Shown piece after piece: positions 1-7,199 of a stretch of 13,744 bases of DNA. The notes beneath the pieces were generated by a model. The model was not told the origin of the DNA and made no database searches. It worked only from the letters and a program-made list of their open reading frames with translations. This stretch comes from Clostridia bacterium (GTDB lineage Bacteria > Bacillota > Clostridia > Christensenellales > UBA1242). Both the position numbers and the translations under genes were made by a program. Position 1 is the stretch's first letter. Every line of letters starts with the position of its first letter. The DNA lies in the NCBI GenBank assembly GCA_028694075.1, contig JAQUUD010000036.1:1-13744 (forward strand). The letters are read 5' to 3'.

Positions 1-1
1 G

Positions 2-127
2 CAAGCAGAAGATATCAATCCGGACGGTATTGGTTCACGCTTTGTTATTGCAATTTCCTTAATTGTCGTTTGCGTTTCAATATTTTTGATTTTATATAGT
101 TTTTTTAGAGGCAGAGTTAGAAAATAA
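2..127 (+). CDS. C-terminal fragment of an unidentified membrane protein (5' end outside window)
   Basis: Only the last 41 codons and a TAA stop are present; the reading frame is open to the left edge. Visible residues 1-13 are polar (begins QAEDINPDGIGSR). Residues 14-35 are one uninterrupted hydrophobic stretch long enough to be a membrane helix. The protein ends in the basic tail RGRVRK, which by the positive-inside rule suggests a cytoplasmic C-terminus. A C-terminal helix with a short basic tail occurs in transporter permeases and many other membrane proteins, so no function can be assigned. It converges on whiA with a 59-bp gap. Codon use and AT-richness resemble the rest of the window. 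Confidence 0.6.
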   Translation, partial: QAEDINPDGIGSRFVIAISLIVVCVSIFLILYSFFRGRVRK

Positions 128-186
128 TTTAATTTTGAAACTAAATTGAAATATTTACAAAGCCCAATTGTCAAAAATCTTTGTTT

Positions 187-1134
187 TTAATCATCAAGAT
201 TTTTAGCAATTTTTATTATTTTGTTAAATTTATTATTCAATGTACTTTTTGAATATTTTGAATTCGACAGTTTGACAAGTTCGTTCAGGCTTTCTTCCGC
301 ATTTGCAAGCCTTAACAAACAAATCTCTTGCAAATCCAGCGGAAGTACCTCCAACCCCAAAGCATTGGAAATTAAATCGATGGCTTCAAGTTGCCTTAAA
401 CTGCTATTTACTGTTTTGCTTATATTTGCATTAATGCAATTTGTTTGCCTGTTAATTTTGTTTCTTAGTTCCCTTATTGTCAGTTCACTTTGAAGTGCCA
501 AAACACTATCAAATGCCTGCATCAAAGCAAGTAAATCACAAACCATAGATGATTCTTTTAAATATAAAACATAATGATTTTTTCGCTTTGCAATTTTTGG
601 GAATATATCAAACTCGGCAAGTAATTTTGAGAACTGCAAAAGCATTTTATATGAATGTGAAATAAATTCAATGTCATAACCTGCACTTGTTTCAGAAATT
701 TTATCAAGATTGATTCCGCTTGTGGCACAGCCAATAAAAAAACCCTTTATAAAACTTTTTTTACAGCATTTTTCTTTTATGAGATGCTCATCTATCTCTG
801 AAATTTTTAAAATTCCGTTTTCATTAATAAGTTCGAAATCTTTTAACATTTCAAACAAATTTTTTTGAGGAAAAGTAATTCTATAAGATGATTTTTTATT
901 TATATTTAAATTCGGCTCAGAATTCAAAACCGCTTTTTCGCCGTATAATTGAAGCAAAATTTCATTACAAAAATCTAGAAGTTTTGGAATATCTGTAATA
1001 AATGAAACTTGTTTATTTTTCAAATCATATTCGCCACAGGAAAGCAAAAGACCGCTCAAAAAAGCAAGACCGCAACAATCGTTTTCGAGCGGACTTTTCA
1101 ATATTTGCATTTTTGTCTCTTTTGCAAAACCCAT
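187..1134 (-). CDS. whiA: WhiA, DNA-binding division/sporulation regulator family
   Basis: The 315-residue product has the usual WhiA length and architecture. The N-terminal half is a degenerate LAGLIDADG homing-endonuclease-like fold: two hydrophobic helices are visible, FLSGLLLSCGEY near residues 25-36 and CKKSFIKGFFIGC near 122-134. The C-terminal helix-turn-helix domain carries the family signature NRQTNC (228-233), then ANISKTVNSSLRQLEAIDLI and LRLANAEESLNELV. WhiA is a transcription factor in Streptomyces sporulation; in Firmicutes it is nucleoid-associated and influences cell division. The start is supported by GGAG seven bases upstream of the ATG. The end of the HTH region reads SKSTLNNKFNKI, where many homologues have something close to SKSGVNHRLRKI, so this copy looks divergent there (comparison from memory). 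It lies downstream of dnaE on the same strand, but a GC-rich repeat array separates them. Confidence 0.93.
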   Translation of the reverse strand: MGFAKETKMQILKSPLENDCCGLAFLSGLLLSCGEYDLKNKQVSFITDIPKLLDFCNEILLQLYGEKAVLNSEPNLNINKKSSYRITFPQKNLFEMLKDFELINENGILKISEIDEHLIKEKCCKKSFIKGFFIGCATSGINLDKISETSAGYDIEFISHSYKMLLQFSKLLAEFDIFPKIAKRKNHYVLYLKESSMVCDLLALMQAFDSVLALQSELTIRELRNKINRQTNCINANISKTVNSSLRQLEAIDLISNALGLEVLPLDLQEICLLRLANAEESLNELVKLSNSKYSKSTLNNKFNKIIKIAKNLDD

Positions 1135-1174
1135 ACATTAACTCCAATTATTTTATTATTAATTCTTACAATCA

Positions 1175-1456
1175 AACGGGCTAGCCAAACGGCTAGTCGA
1201 ACAAGCCAAGCGAGCGGGCGGAGCGGTGCGAGCGGTCGTTGCTTAGTCTAACGGGCTAGCCAAACGGCTAGTCGAACAAGCCAAGCGAGCGGGCGGAGCG
1301 GTGCGAGCGGTCGTTGCTTAGTCTAACGGGCTAGCCAAACGGCTAGTCGAACAAGCCGAGCGAGCGGGCAGTGCAGTGCGAGCGGTCGTTGCTTAGTCTA
1401 ACGGGCTAGCCAAACGGCTAGTCGAACAAGCCGAGCGAGCGGGCAGTGCAGTGCGA
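1175..1456. repeat. GC-rich 75-bp tandem repeat array, about 3.8 copies
   Basis: Unit starts lie at 1175, 1250, 1325 and 1400, an exact 75-bp period. The fourth copy stops after 57 bp at 1456. Copies 1 and 2 are identical. Copies 3 and 4 share four substitutions relative to them (unit positions 34, 46, 48 and 51), an A-A-B-B order. The unit is about 63% G+C (47 of 75) inside flanks that are mostly A and T. Each unit holds an inverted repeat, CTAGCC-AAAC-GGCTAG (unit 7-22), extendable by a G-T and a G-C pair, and three tandem 9-mers related to GCGAGCGGT (unit 36-62). All frames I followed carry stops, for example in the TTAGTCTAA junction, so it does not look coding. There are no unique spacers, so it is not a CRISPR array. 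It lies in the 5' flank of whiA and 3' of dnaE; its role is unknown. Confidence 0.95.
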
Positions 1457-1605
1457 TATTTTTTGATTTTCGGATTTCAATTACTTTTTATTACTTTAAT
1501 TAACTTTTAATTACTTTTGTTTTTTTATTTCTTCCTTTTTTAACTTTTTAAAATTCATAACTCATTTTTAATCTTTTTTTTAAAACCTTAACTTGAATAA
1601 TTAAT
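1457..1605. other. T-rich spacer between the tandem array and the dnaE stop; no gene seen
   Basis: This 149-bp stretch is strongly T-biased on the + strand and contains short degenerate repeats of ATTACTTTT around 1481-1520. On the transcribed (minus) strand it would be an A-rich 3' region of the dnaE message. I found no hairpin followed by a T-run in the dnaE direction, so no dnaE terminator is called here. No open frame of useful length is present. Confidence 0.5.
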
Positions 1606-4600
1606 TTACTTCACAACAACATTTTTTTCGCCCAGAATTCCATAAAGCGCGTTTATCAAATAATTATTTATTGTAACCGTTTGCGGAAATTTAAATGCTT
1701 TGTTTTGGGCTGTACACTTTGCAAACACTCCATCTTCTCCGCTATATTCTTCCAACAAATTTATTACTTTTTCATATAAATCTTTTTGCATTAAATTAAA
1801 TTTTAAATATAATTTCTTTGATGTTTCTTCTTGTTTTTCCGCTTCATTGCCATTATTCCAAGGGATAATATTTTCGCATATAACAACCGGCGCATCACCT
1901 TCTCTGATTGAAACCTTACCGACTATTGTAACCAAACTGTCTTCAATTAATTTTTCTTTTATAATCGAATAGGCTTTTGGAAAAACAATAACTTCTAATG
2001 TGCCGTAAATGTCTTCCACGCTCATCATTGCCATTTCTTGCTTACCCTTTTTTGTGATGTGCTTTTTGATACTAATTAAAATACCGCCACAAATCACAGG
2101 CGTGCCATCGGCTATTGCATACTGTCCCATTTCATCAGAAAATTCATCAGAATCCGCTTCCGGTTTTAATTGGTCTGAAGTTAGAGTAAATGTTTTAAAT
2201 TTGTCCATATGATCGCTAAGCGGGTGTCCAGAAATATAAACACCCACAACATCTTTTTCAAATTTAAGTTTTGTTTCTTTGTTATATTCTTTTAAATCCG
2301 GATACTTAAAATTTTCATACACCGTTGAATCATTATCAAAAAGTGAAAGTTGCCCAGACTCACGGCTTCGCCTGTCTTTAGCATTGCGATCAACCAAAGT
2401 TTGATAACAACTCATTAAACAAGAACGCGCAAAACCAAAACAATCAAATGCCCCGCTTAATATAAAACTCTCCAGACATTTTCTATTTAATGCCTGATGA
2501 GGAACTCTTTTTAAGAACTCTTCTAATGTTTTAAAATCGCCGTTTTTTTCTCTTTCTTCAATTATACTATCCACAATATTTAGCCCAACATTTTTTATTG
2601 CTCCAATGCCAAACCTAAGTTTTCCGTTTTCAACACTGAAATAAGTTGCACTTTTATTAATATCTGGCGGTAAAACCTCTATATTTTCCTGCCTTGCGTG
2701 CGTTACATATTTTTTTATTTCGTCCAAGTTTGTAATTCGGTTGTTTAAAACCGCCGACAAAAACTCAACTTCATAATAATATTTTAAATATGCCGTTTGA
2801 TATGTTAAATAAGCATAACCTGCTGCGTGCGATTTGTTAAATGCATAACTTGCAAAACTTGCCATTTCTGCAAAAACTTCTTCCGCCACTTTTTGCGGAA
2901 TACCTAATTTCAAACAGCCCGCAATGCTTTTTTTCCCGCTTGGATCATTAACGCCAAAAATAAATTTTTCTCTTTCATATGGCATTTTATCAACTTTTTT
3001 CTTGCCCATAATTCTGCGGACGTTATCCGCCTGCCCAAGCGAATAACCCCCCAAAACTTGAAACACTTTCATAACTTGCTCTTGATAAACGATGCAACCA
3101 TAAGTAACATTTAAAATGCTTTCAAGAAGCGGGTGCGCATATACGATTTTATCAGGATTTTGCTTGTTGTGCAAATATTTGGGAATGCTATCCATTGGTC
3201 CCGGGCGATAAAGAGCAATGCCGGCAATTATATCTTCCATATTTGTCGGTTTAAGGTCTTTGAAAAATTTTTTCATTCCCCCGCTTTCAAGTTGAAAAAC
3301 TGCATCAGTATTTCCGCTTCCCATTAACTCAAAAACCTTAGGGTCATTATAATTTAAGTTATCTAAATCAATCTCAACGCCGTGAATTTCTTTTATATAT
3401 TTTACTGCCTTATCAATATCAGTCAAAGTTCTAAGCCCCAAGAAATCCATTTTTAGAAGTCCCAAACTTTCAAGTTCAACCATATCACATTGGGTTGTTA
3501 TGTCTTCTCCATTTCTGGAAAGCGGAACATAATTTTCTATTCTGTCTGGGGCAATCAAAACACCTGATGCGTGAGTTGATGTGTTTCTCGGAAAGCCTTC
3601 AAGCTTTATCGCCATATCAATAACTTTTTTTATTAGTTCATCGCTTTCATATATGTTCATAAGACTTGGCATTATAAATTTATCATTTTCTGGTTTTCCT
3701 GTTTTGCCGAAGTAATATTTAAGCACAGGGGCTTTAATGCCTTCTGGCGCTTTGCTTGGAATATTCTTTGTTATCTTATCCGCTTCGCTATATGGAACGC
3801 CAAGAACTCTGGCAACATCACGAATTGCATTTTTTGCCGCCATTGTTCCAAAAGTCACAATCATACTAACATTTGCTTCGCCATATTTACGCTTAGTGTA
3901 TTCAATAACATCGCCACGCCTATAATAACAAAAATCAACGTCGAAATCAGGCATTGAAACTCTTTCTCTGTGTATAAATCTTTCAAAAAGCAAATCGTGT
4001 TTCAACGGGTCCATTCTCAAAATATTTATGGCATATGCAACAACACTTCCCGCCCCCGAACCACGCCCCGGCCCTACGGGAATATTATTATCATCAGCCC
4101 ACTTTACATAATCCCAAACAATAAGGAAATATTCAACAAATCCAAGTTCTTTTATTAGTGTCAATTCAGTTTCAACACGCTCTTTAATTTCTGGCGTTAT
4201 TTCTTTATATTTTTTATTAAGCCCTTCATATGTAATATGGCGTAAAAATTCATAGGCCTCCATTCCGTTATCCGGCTTATAAACTGGTATAAAATTTTGA
4301 TTAGATGGAAGCACATATTTCTCGTCAATGCCTGGTATATCGCCGTGCTCTTTTGCTTTAATTGTAACATCGCATTTATCAGCGATTTCCAGCGTAACAT
4401 CAAGTGCATTATCAAAACCTGCAAGTGCCTGCTCCATTTCCTCACGGGTTTTTAAATAAAACTCATCAGTTGGAAATTTCATTCTGTCAGCATCATAAAC
4501 AGTTTTTCCCATTTGCACGCACATTAAAATGTCTTGCATTTCAGAATCAGCCTTTTCAACATAATGAACATCGTTTGTTGCAACAAGTTTTATGCCAAAT

Positions 4601-5178
4601 TTTTCTCCGATTTGCATCAGTTCAATGTTGCATTGTCTTTGTTCCGGAATTCTATGGTCTTGGATTTCCAAATAAAAATCTCCCGGCTCAAACATATTTT
4701 TCATTTTTAAGGCTAGTGCTTCCGCTTCTTCTTTTCTTCCTTGCAAAATAAATTGAGGAATATGCCCCGCTAAACAGGCACTTAAACAAATCAAGCCTTT
4801 TGAATGCTTTGCCAAAACTTCATAATCTATTCTTGGCTTATAATAAAAACCTTCAACATAGGCAATTGAATTCAGTTTTAAAAGATTATGATAACCTTCG
4901 TCATTTTTTGCAATTAAAACCAAATGCGCCATATCATCTTTATTTATTTTTTTATTTAAATTATTGCAAATATAAAACTCACAGCCAATAAGAGGTTTGA
5001 TTTTTTTTGCAAGGCAAGCACTATAAAAACTTAAAACACCATACATATTGCCGTGGTCAGTTATTGCAAGTGCCTTTGCACCACTATTTGACGCCTTGGC
5101 AACCAAATCCTTTATCTTAGCAGCCCCATCAAGCAAACTATATTCCGTATGAACGTGTAAATGAACAAAATTTTTCAT
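1606..5178 (-). CDS. dnaE: DNA polymerase III alpha subunit (DnaE type)
   Basis: The 1190-residue product matches DnaE in length and domain order. The N-terminal PHP domain opens with VHLHVHTEYSLLDG and AITDHGNMYG. The polymerase core follows with GPGRGSGAGS (369-378) and the catalytic PDFDVDF (410-416), whose Asp411 and Asp413 or Asp415 supply metal ligands. A third acidic residue is probably in LLKMDFLGLRTL. Next come FNKSHAAGYAY and LYRPGPMDSIPKY, a helix-hairpin-helix segment (LRFGIGAIKNVG), and a C-terminal OB fold beginning near VICGGILISIKKH. It synthesises DNA at the replication fork with the sliding clamp. It lacks the embedded DnaQ-like exonuclease that marks PolC. Whether the cell also has PolC cannot be told here. 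No good Shine-Dalgarno precedes the ATG, and a candidate extended -10 lies only about 9 bp upstream. It is divergent from mnmE. Confidence 0.97.
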   Translation of the reverse strand: MKNFVHLHVHTEYSLLDGAAKIKDLVAKASNSGAKALAITDHGNMYGVLSFYSACLAKKIKPLIGCEFYICNNLNKKINKDDMAHLVLIAKNDEGYHNLLKLNSIAYVEGFYYKPRIDYEVLAKHSKGLICLSACLAGHIPQFILQGRKEEAEALALKMKNMFEPGDFYLEIQDHRIPEQRQCNIELMQIGEKFGIKLVATNDVHYVEKADSEMQDILMCVQMGKTVYDADRMKFPTDEFYLKTREEMEQALAGFDNALDVTLEIADKCDVTIKAKEHGDIPGIDEKYVLPSNQNFIPVYKPDNGMEAYEFLRHITYEGLNKKYKEITPEIKERVETELTLIKELGFVEYFLIVWDYVKWADDNNIPVGPGRGSGAGSVVAYAINILRMDPLKHDLLFERFIHRERVSMPDFDVDFCYYRRGDVIEYTKRKYGEANVSMIVTFGTMAAKNAIRDVARVLGVPYSEADKITKNIPSKAPEGIKAPVLKYYFGKTGKPENDKFIMPSLMNIYESDELIKKVIDMAIKLEGFPRNTSTHASGVLIAPDRIENYVPLSRNGEDITTQCDMVELESLGLLKMDFLGLRTLTDIDKAVKYIKEIHGVEIDLDNLNYNDPKVFELMGSGNTDAVFQLESGGMKKFFKDLKPTNMEDIIAGIALYRPGPMDSIPKYLHNKQNPDKIVYAHPLLESILNVTYGCIVYQEQVMKVFQVLGGYSLGQADNVRRIMGKKKVDKMPYEREKFIFGVNDPSGKKSIAGCLKLGIPQKVAEEVFAEMASFASYAFNKSHAAGYAYLTYQTAYLKYYYEVEFLSAVLNNRITNLDEIKKYVTHARQENIEVLPPDINKSATYFSVENGKLRFGIGAIKNVGLNIVDSIIEEREKNGDFKTLEEFLKRVPHQALNRKCLESFILSGAFDCFGFARSCLMSCYQTLVDRNAKDRRSRESGQLSLFDNDSTVYENFKYPDLKEYNKETKLKFEKDVVGVYISGHPLSDHMDKFKTFTLTSDQLKPEADSDEFSDEMGQYAIADGTPVICGGILISIKKHITKKGKQEMAMMSVEDIYGTLEVIVFPKAYSIIKEKLIEDSLVTIVGKVSIREGDAPVVICENIIPWNNGNEAEKQEETSKKLYLKFNLMQKDLYEKVINLLEEYSGEDGVFAKCTAQNKAFKFPQTVTINNYLINALYGILGEKNVVVK

Positions 5179-5186
5179 AAATATAT

Positions 5187-5215
5187 TCTATAACACATTT
5201 TTTGAAAAAGCAAGG
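5187..5215 (-). promoter_or_regulatory. candidate dnaE promoter (extended -10, close to the start codon)
   Basis: On the minus strand the sequence TGT-TATAGA (hexamer at 5187-5192) resembles an extended -10. A poor -35 candidate (TTGCTT at 5208-5213, 15-bp spacing) lies upstream. If used, transcription would begin only one to a few bases before the dnaE ATG at 5178, giving a nearly leaderless message. That would agree with the lack of a Shine-Dalgarno site. This is inference from motif matching only. Confidence 0.35.
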
Positions 5216-5299
5216 TTACTTTAAAATAAACCAATCTTTTTATTTATGGCACAAACTTTTACAACTATAAAAATTTATTTGCATTTCTAATTTTTTTAT

Positions 5300-5328
5300 T
5301 TGTTATACTTATTATGACATTATATAAT
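5300..5328 (+). promoter_or_regulatory. candidate mnmE promoter region
   Basis: TTGTTA (5300-5305), a 17-bp spacer and TATAAT (5323-5328) form a sigma-A-like promoter about 50 bp upstream of the mnmE ATG. An overlapping alternative is the extended -10 TGTTATACT (5301-5309) with a weak TTGCAT at 5279-5284. Both point toward mnmE. Such motifs are easier to find by chance in this AT-rich background, so the call is moderate. Confidence 0.5.
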
Positions 5329-5379
5329 CATTAATTAACCCAATTGTTTTTTTTTGAAAAATATGGTAAAATAAATGAT

Positions 5380-6711
5380 ATGGAAAAAACAATCGCTTGC
5401 ATTTCAACTCCGCTGGGTACAGGGGCAATTAGCATCATTAGAATAAGCGGACCGGAGTGTTTAAATATTGCAAAAAAAGTTTTCTTTTGCAAAAATAAAG
5501 ACAACATAGTTCCAAGATATTTATATCTCGGAGATTTTTTATATAAAAACATAAACGATAAATGTTTAATGGTGCATTTTAAAGCACCGCTTTCATACAC
5601 TGGCGAAGATATGGTTGAATTTCAATGCCACGGTGGCGAGTTCTTAGCGGAAAATATTTTGAAATCCTTGCTTGAATGCGGAGCAGTTCTTGCCGAAAAC
5701 GGCGAGTTCTCCAAAATTGCGTTTATGAATGGCAAATTAACATTAGATAAAGCGGAAGGCATTATTGATGTAATAAATGCAACGAGTGAAGCCGAATTAA
5801 AAGCCGGCTATAAAATTTTGAAAGGTGAACTGAAACAAACCGTGAACAAAATGCAAGACAAATTAACTGAGTATTTGGCAAGAATTGATGTTGACTTAGA
5901 TTATCCCGAGCACGATGACGAACACGCAACAACTGTATATGTTAAAAACGGATTAACAAAATTAAAACAAGAAATTGAACGTTTGTTAAAAACAGCAACA
6001 ACCGGCAAAATGGTCAAGCACGGCATCAATATTGCAATAATAGGAAAACCAAACGTCGGGAAGTCCAGCATATTGAATGCTTTAATCGGGGAAGAACGAG
6101 CAATAGTAACAAACATTGCCGGAACAACACGAGATACAATTGTTGAAACAATAAATTTCAACGGAATGAAATTCAATTTCATAGACACCGCAGGCATTCG
6201 GGAAAGTGAGGACTTGGTTGAAAAAATTGGAATTGAAAGAAGCAAGCAATCAATAAAAGAAGCGGATATCGTGTTGGTTGTTTTTGATAATTCAGAAACA
6301 CTGTCAAAAGAAGATGAAAAACTTTTGGAATTAACAAAAAATGAAAAGCGTATTTTAATTTTAAACAAAACCGATATTGGCAAAAATTTAAAGTTTGATG
6401 AATGTTTTTTGGAAATTAGCGCTTTAACAAAACATAACATTGAAAAAGTTAAAGAAGCAATTTATGAAAAAGTGATTGATAAAAAAGTGGACATCTCAGG
6501 TTTGATAATAACAAATATCAGGCATATTAACAATTTAAACCTTGCCGATGAGGCGCTTGAAGAAGCAATTTCAAAATGCAACTTTGAAAGCATTGACATA
6601 ATTGCTTTTTTAGTCAGACAAATTTGGGAGGCACTTGGGAAAATAACCGGCGAAACAGAATACGAATCCGTTATCGATGAAATCTTTTCAAAATTCTGTC
6701 TAGGCAAATGA
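5380..6711 (+). CDS. mnmE: MnmE, tRNA-modification GTPase (TrmE)
   Basis: Together with MnmG this GTPase installs aminomethyl or carboxymethylaminomethyl groups at C5 of wobble U34 in certain tRNAs, using a methylene-THF derivative. The ATG at 5380 is chosen because MEKTIACISTPLG is the usual MnmE N-terminus; an in-frame ATG at 5344 would add 12 atypical residues within the promoter region. That gives 443 residues, normal for the family. The folate-binding N-domain shows YTGEDMVEFQCHGG (73-86). The G domain shows GKPNVGKS (222-229), GTTRD, DTAG (269-272) and NKTD (329-332). The C-terminus is FCLGK with the conserved Cys440. The Shine-Dalgarno site is weak. mnmG follows after an unusually long 488-bp gap rather than directly, so cotranscription is uncertain. 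Confidence 0.97.
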   Translation: MEKTIACISTPLGTGAISIIRISGPECLNIAKKVFFCKNKDNIVPRYLYLGDFLYKNINDKCLMVHFKAPLSYTGEDMVEFQCHGGEFLAENILKSLLECGAVLAENGEFSKIAFMNGKLTLDKAEGIIDVINATSEAELKAGYKILKGELKQTVNKMQDKLTEYLARIDVDLDYPEHDDEHATTVYVKNGLTKLKQEIERLLKTATTGKMVKHGINIAIIGKPNVGKSSILNALIGEERAIVTNIAGTTRDTIVETINFNGMKFNFIDTAGIRESEDLVEKIGIERSKQSIKEADIVLVVFDNSETLSKEDEKLLELTKNEKRILILNKTDIGKNLKFDECFLEISALTKHNIEKVKEAIYEKVIDKKVDISGLIITNIRHINNLNLADEALEEAISKCNFESIDIIAFLVRQIWEALGKITGETEYESVIDEIFSKFCLGK

Positions 6712-6921
6712 AAAAATTTAAATAATACTTGAAAAATAATTAAAAAATATAGAAAAATAATTAAAGTGTATTAAATATTGAAATTAAAATTTAAAAAAAT
6801 AAGTTAAAAATAAAGTAAAATTATAGTAATAAAAAATTTTAATGAAAATTAATTTTAATAATTAAAAATTCCATTTTTGCGTTTTTATAAAACTGTTCAA
6901 AATAACCAAAGTTACAATTTT

Positions 6922-6957
6922 TAGTTTTCGCCAAATTTAGTTTAATTGCGAAAATTA
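6922..6957. repeat. inverted repeat in the mnmE-mnmG gap
   Basis: TAGTTTTCGC (6922-6931) and GCGAAAATTA (6948-6957) can pair over 10 positions (one G-T) with a 16-base loop. It is not followed by a T-run on either strand, so it is not a standard intrinsic terminator. It falls in the least AT-rich part of the gap. It may be a protein-binding site, an RNA stem-loop, or chance. Confidence 0.45.
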
Positions 6958-7085
6958 GTGAAAAAAGCGTGTATTTTGATAAAAAATGAAAGAAAAACAT
7001 CAAATTTTTGAATATTTGATAAATTTTAGAAAAAATGTTTTAATAATTATAAAAAATGTTTATGCAAAATTTCAAATCAAAAATT

Positions 7086-7134
7086 AAAATAATTTAATAT
7101 TATTTAAAAATATTAAAAAATAATTTAATATTAT
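7086..7134. repeat. pair of 18-bp AT-only direct repeats, 31 bp apart
   Basis: The 18-bp sequence AAAATAATTTAATATTAT occurs at 7086-7103 and again at 7117-7134. It contains the palindrome TAATATTA. Both copies lie in the 86-bp A/T-only tract just upstream of mnmG. Low complexity raises the chance expectation, but an exact 18-mer is still notable. Confidence 0.7.
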
Positions 7135-7199
7135 AAAAAAATAATTTTAAATTTAATTAAAATAGAATTTTAAATAATTAATTAAATAAAAGGAAAAAT

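Larger units (their letters stand above)
6712..7199. other. extremely AT-rich intergenic region between mnmE and mnmG
   Basis: By hand count only about 54 of 488 bases are G or C (about 11%). Bases 7079-7164 are 86 consecutive A/T bases. The only relatively GC-containing part is about 6870-6980, which holds an inverted repeat described separately. No convincing gene, RNA, or T-run terminator is visible. A 33-codon open frame at 6986-7087 has no Shine-Dalgarno and looks like chance. The mnmG Shine-Dalgarno (AAAGGA) is at the right end. Confidence 0.75.

Noticed and set aside
157..184. Possible terminator between whiA and the left-edge gene (ACAAAG / CTTTGT stem)
   Set aside because: Only 6 bp, AT-rich, with a 16-base loop. 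This is expected by chance in such AT-rich sequence.
1009..1251. An 80-codon + strand open frame running into the tandem array
   Set aside because: It is antisense to whiA for half its length, has no Shine-Dalgarno that I can see, and ends in a stop inside the first repeat unit. It is a shadow frame.
1175..1456. CRISPR array
   Set aside because: The 75-bp units are directly contiguous and near identical throughout. There are no unique spacers and no cas genes.
4197..4751. Overlapping open frames of 80-115 codons inside dnaE
   Set aside because: They are alternate-frame shadows of a well-supported 1190-residue DnaE with all expected motifs.
5901..6440. 179-codon minus-strand open frame inside mnmE
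   Set aside because: It is antisense to the MnmE GTPase domain, whose motifs are intact. Ser/Phe-rich composition is typical of a reverse-frame shadow.
6986..7087. 33-codon open frame in the mnmE-mnmG gap
   Set aside because: No Shine-Dalgarno, low-complexity Lys/Ile/Asn content that follows from base composition, and no promoter.
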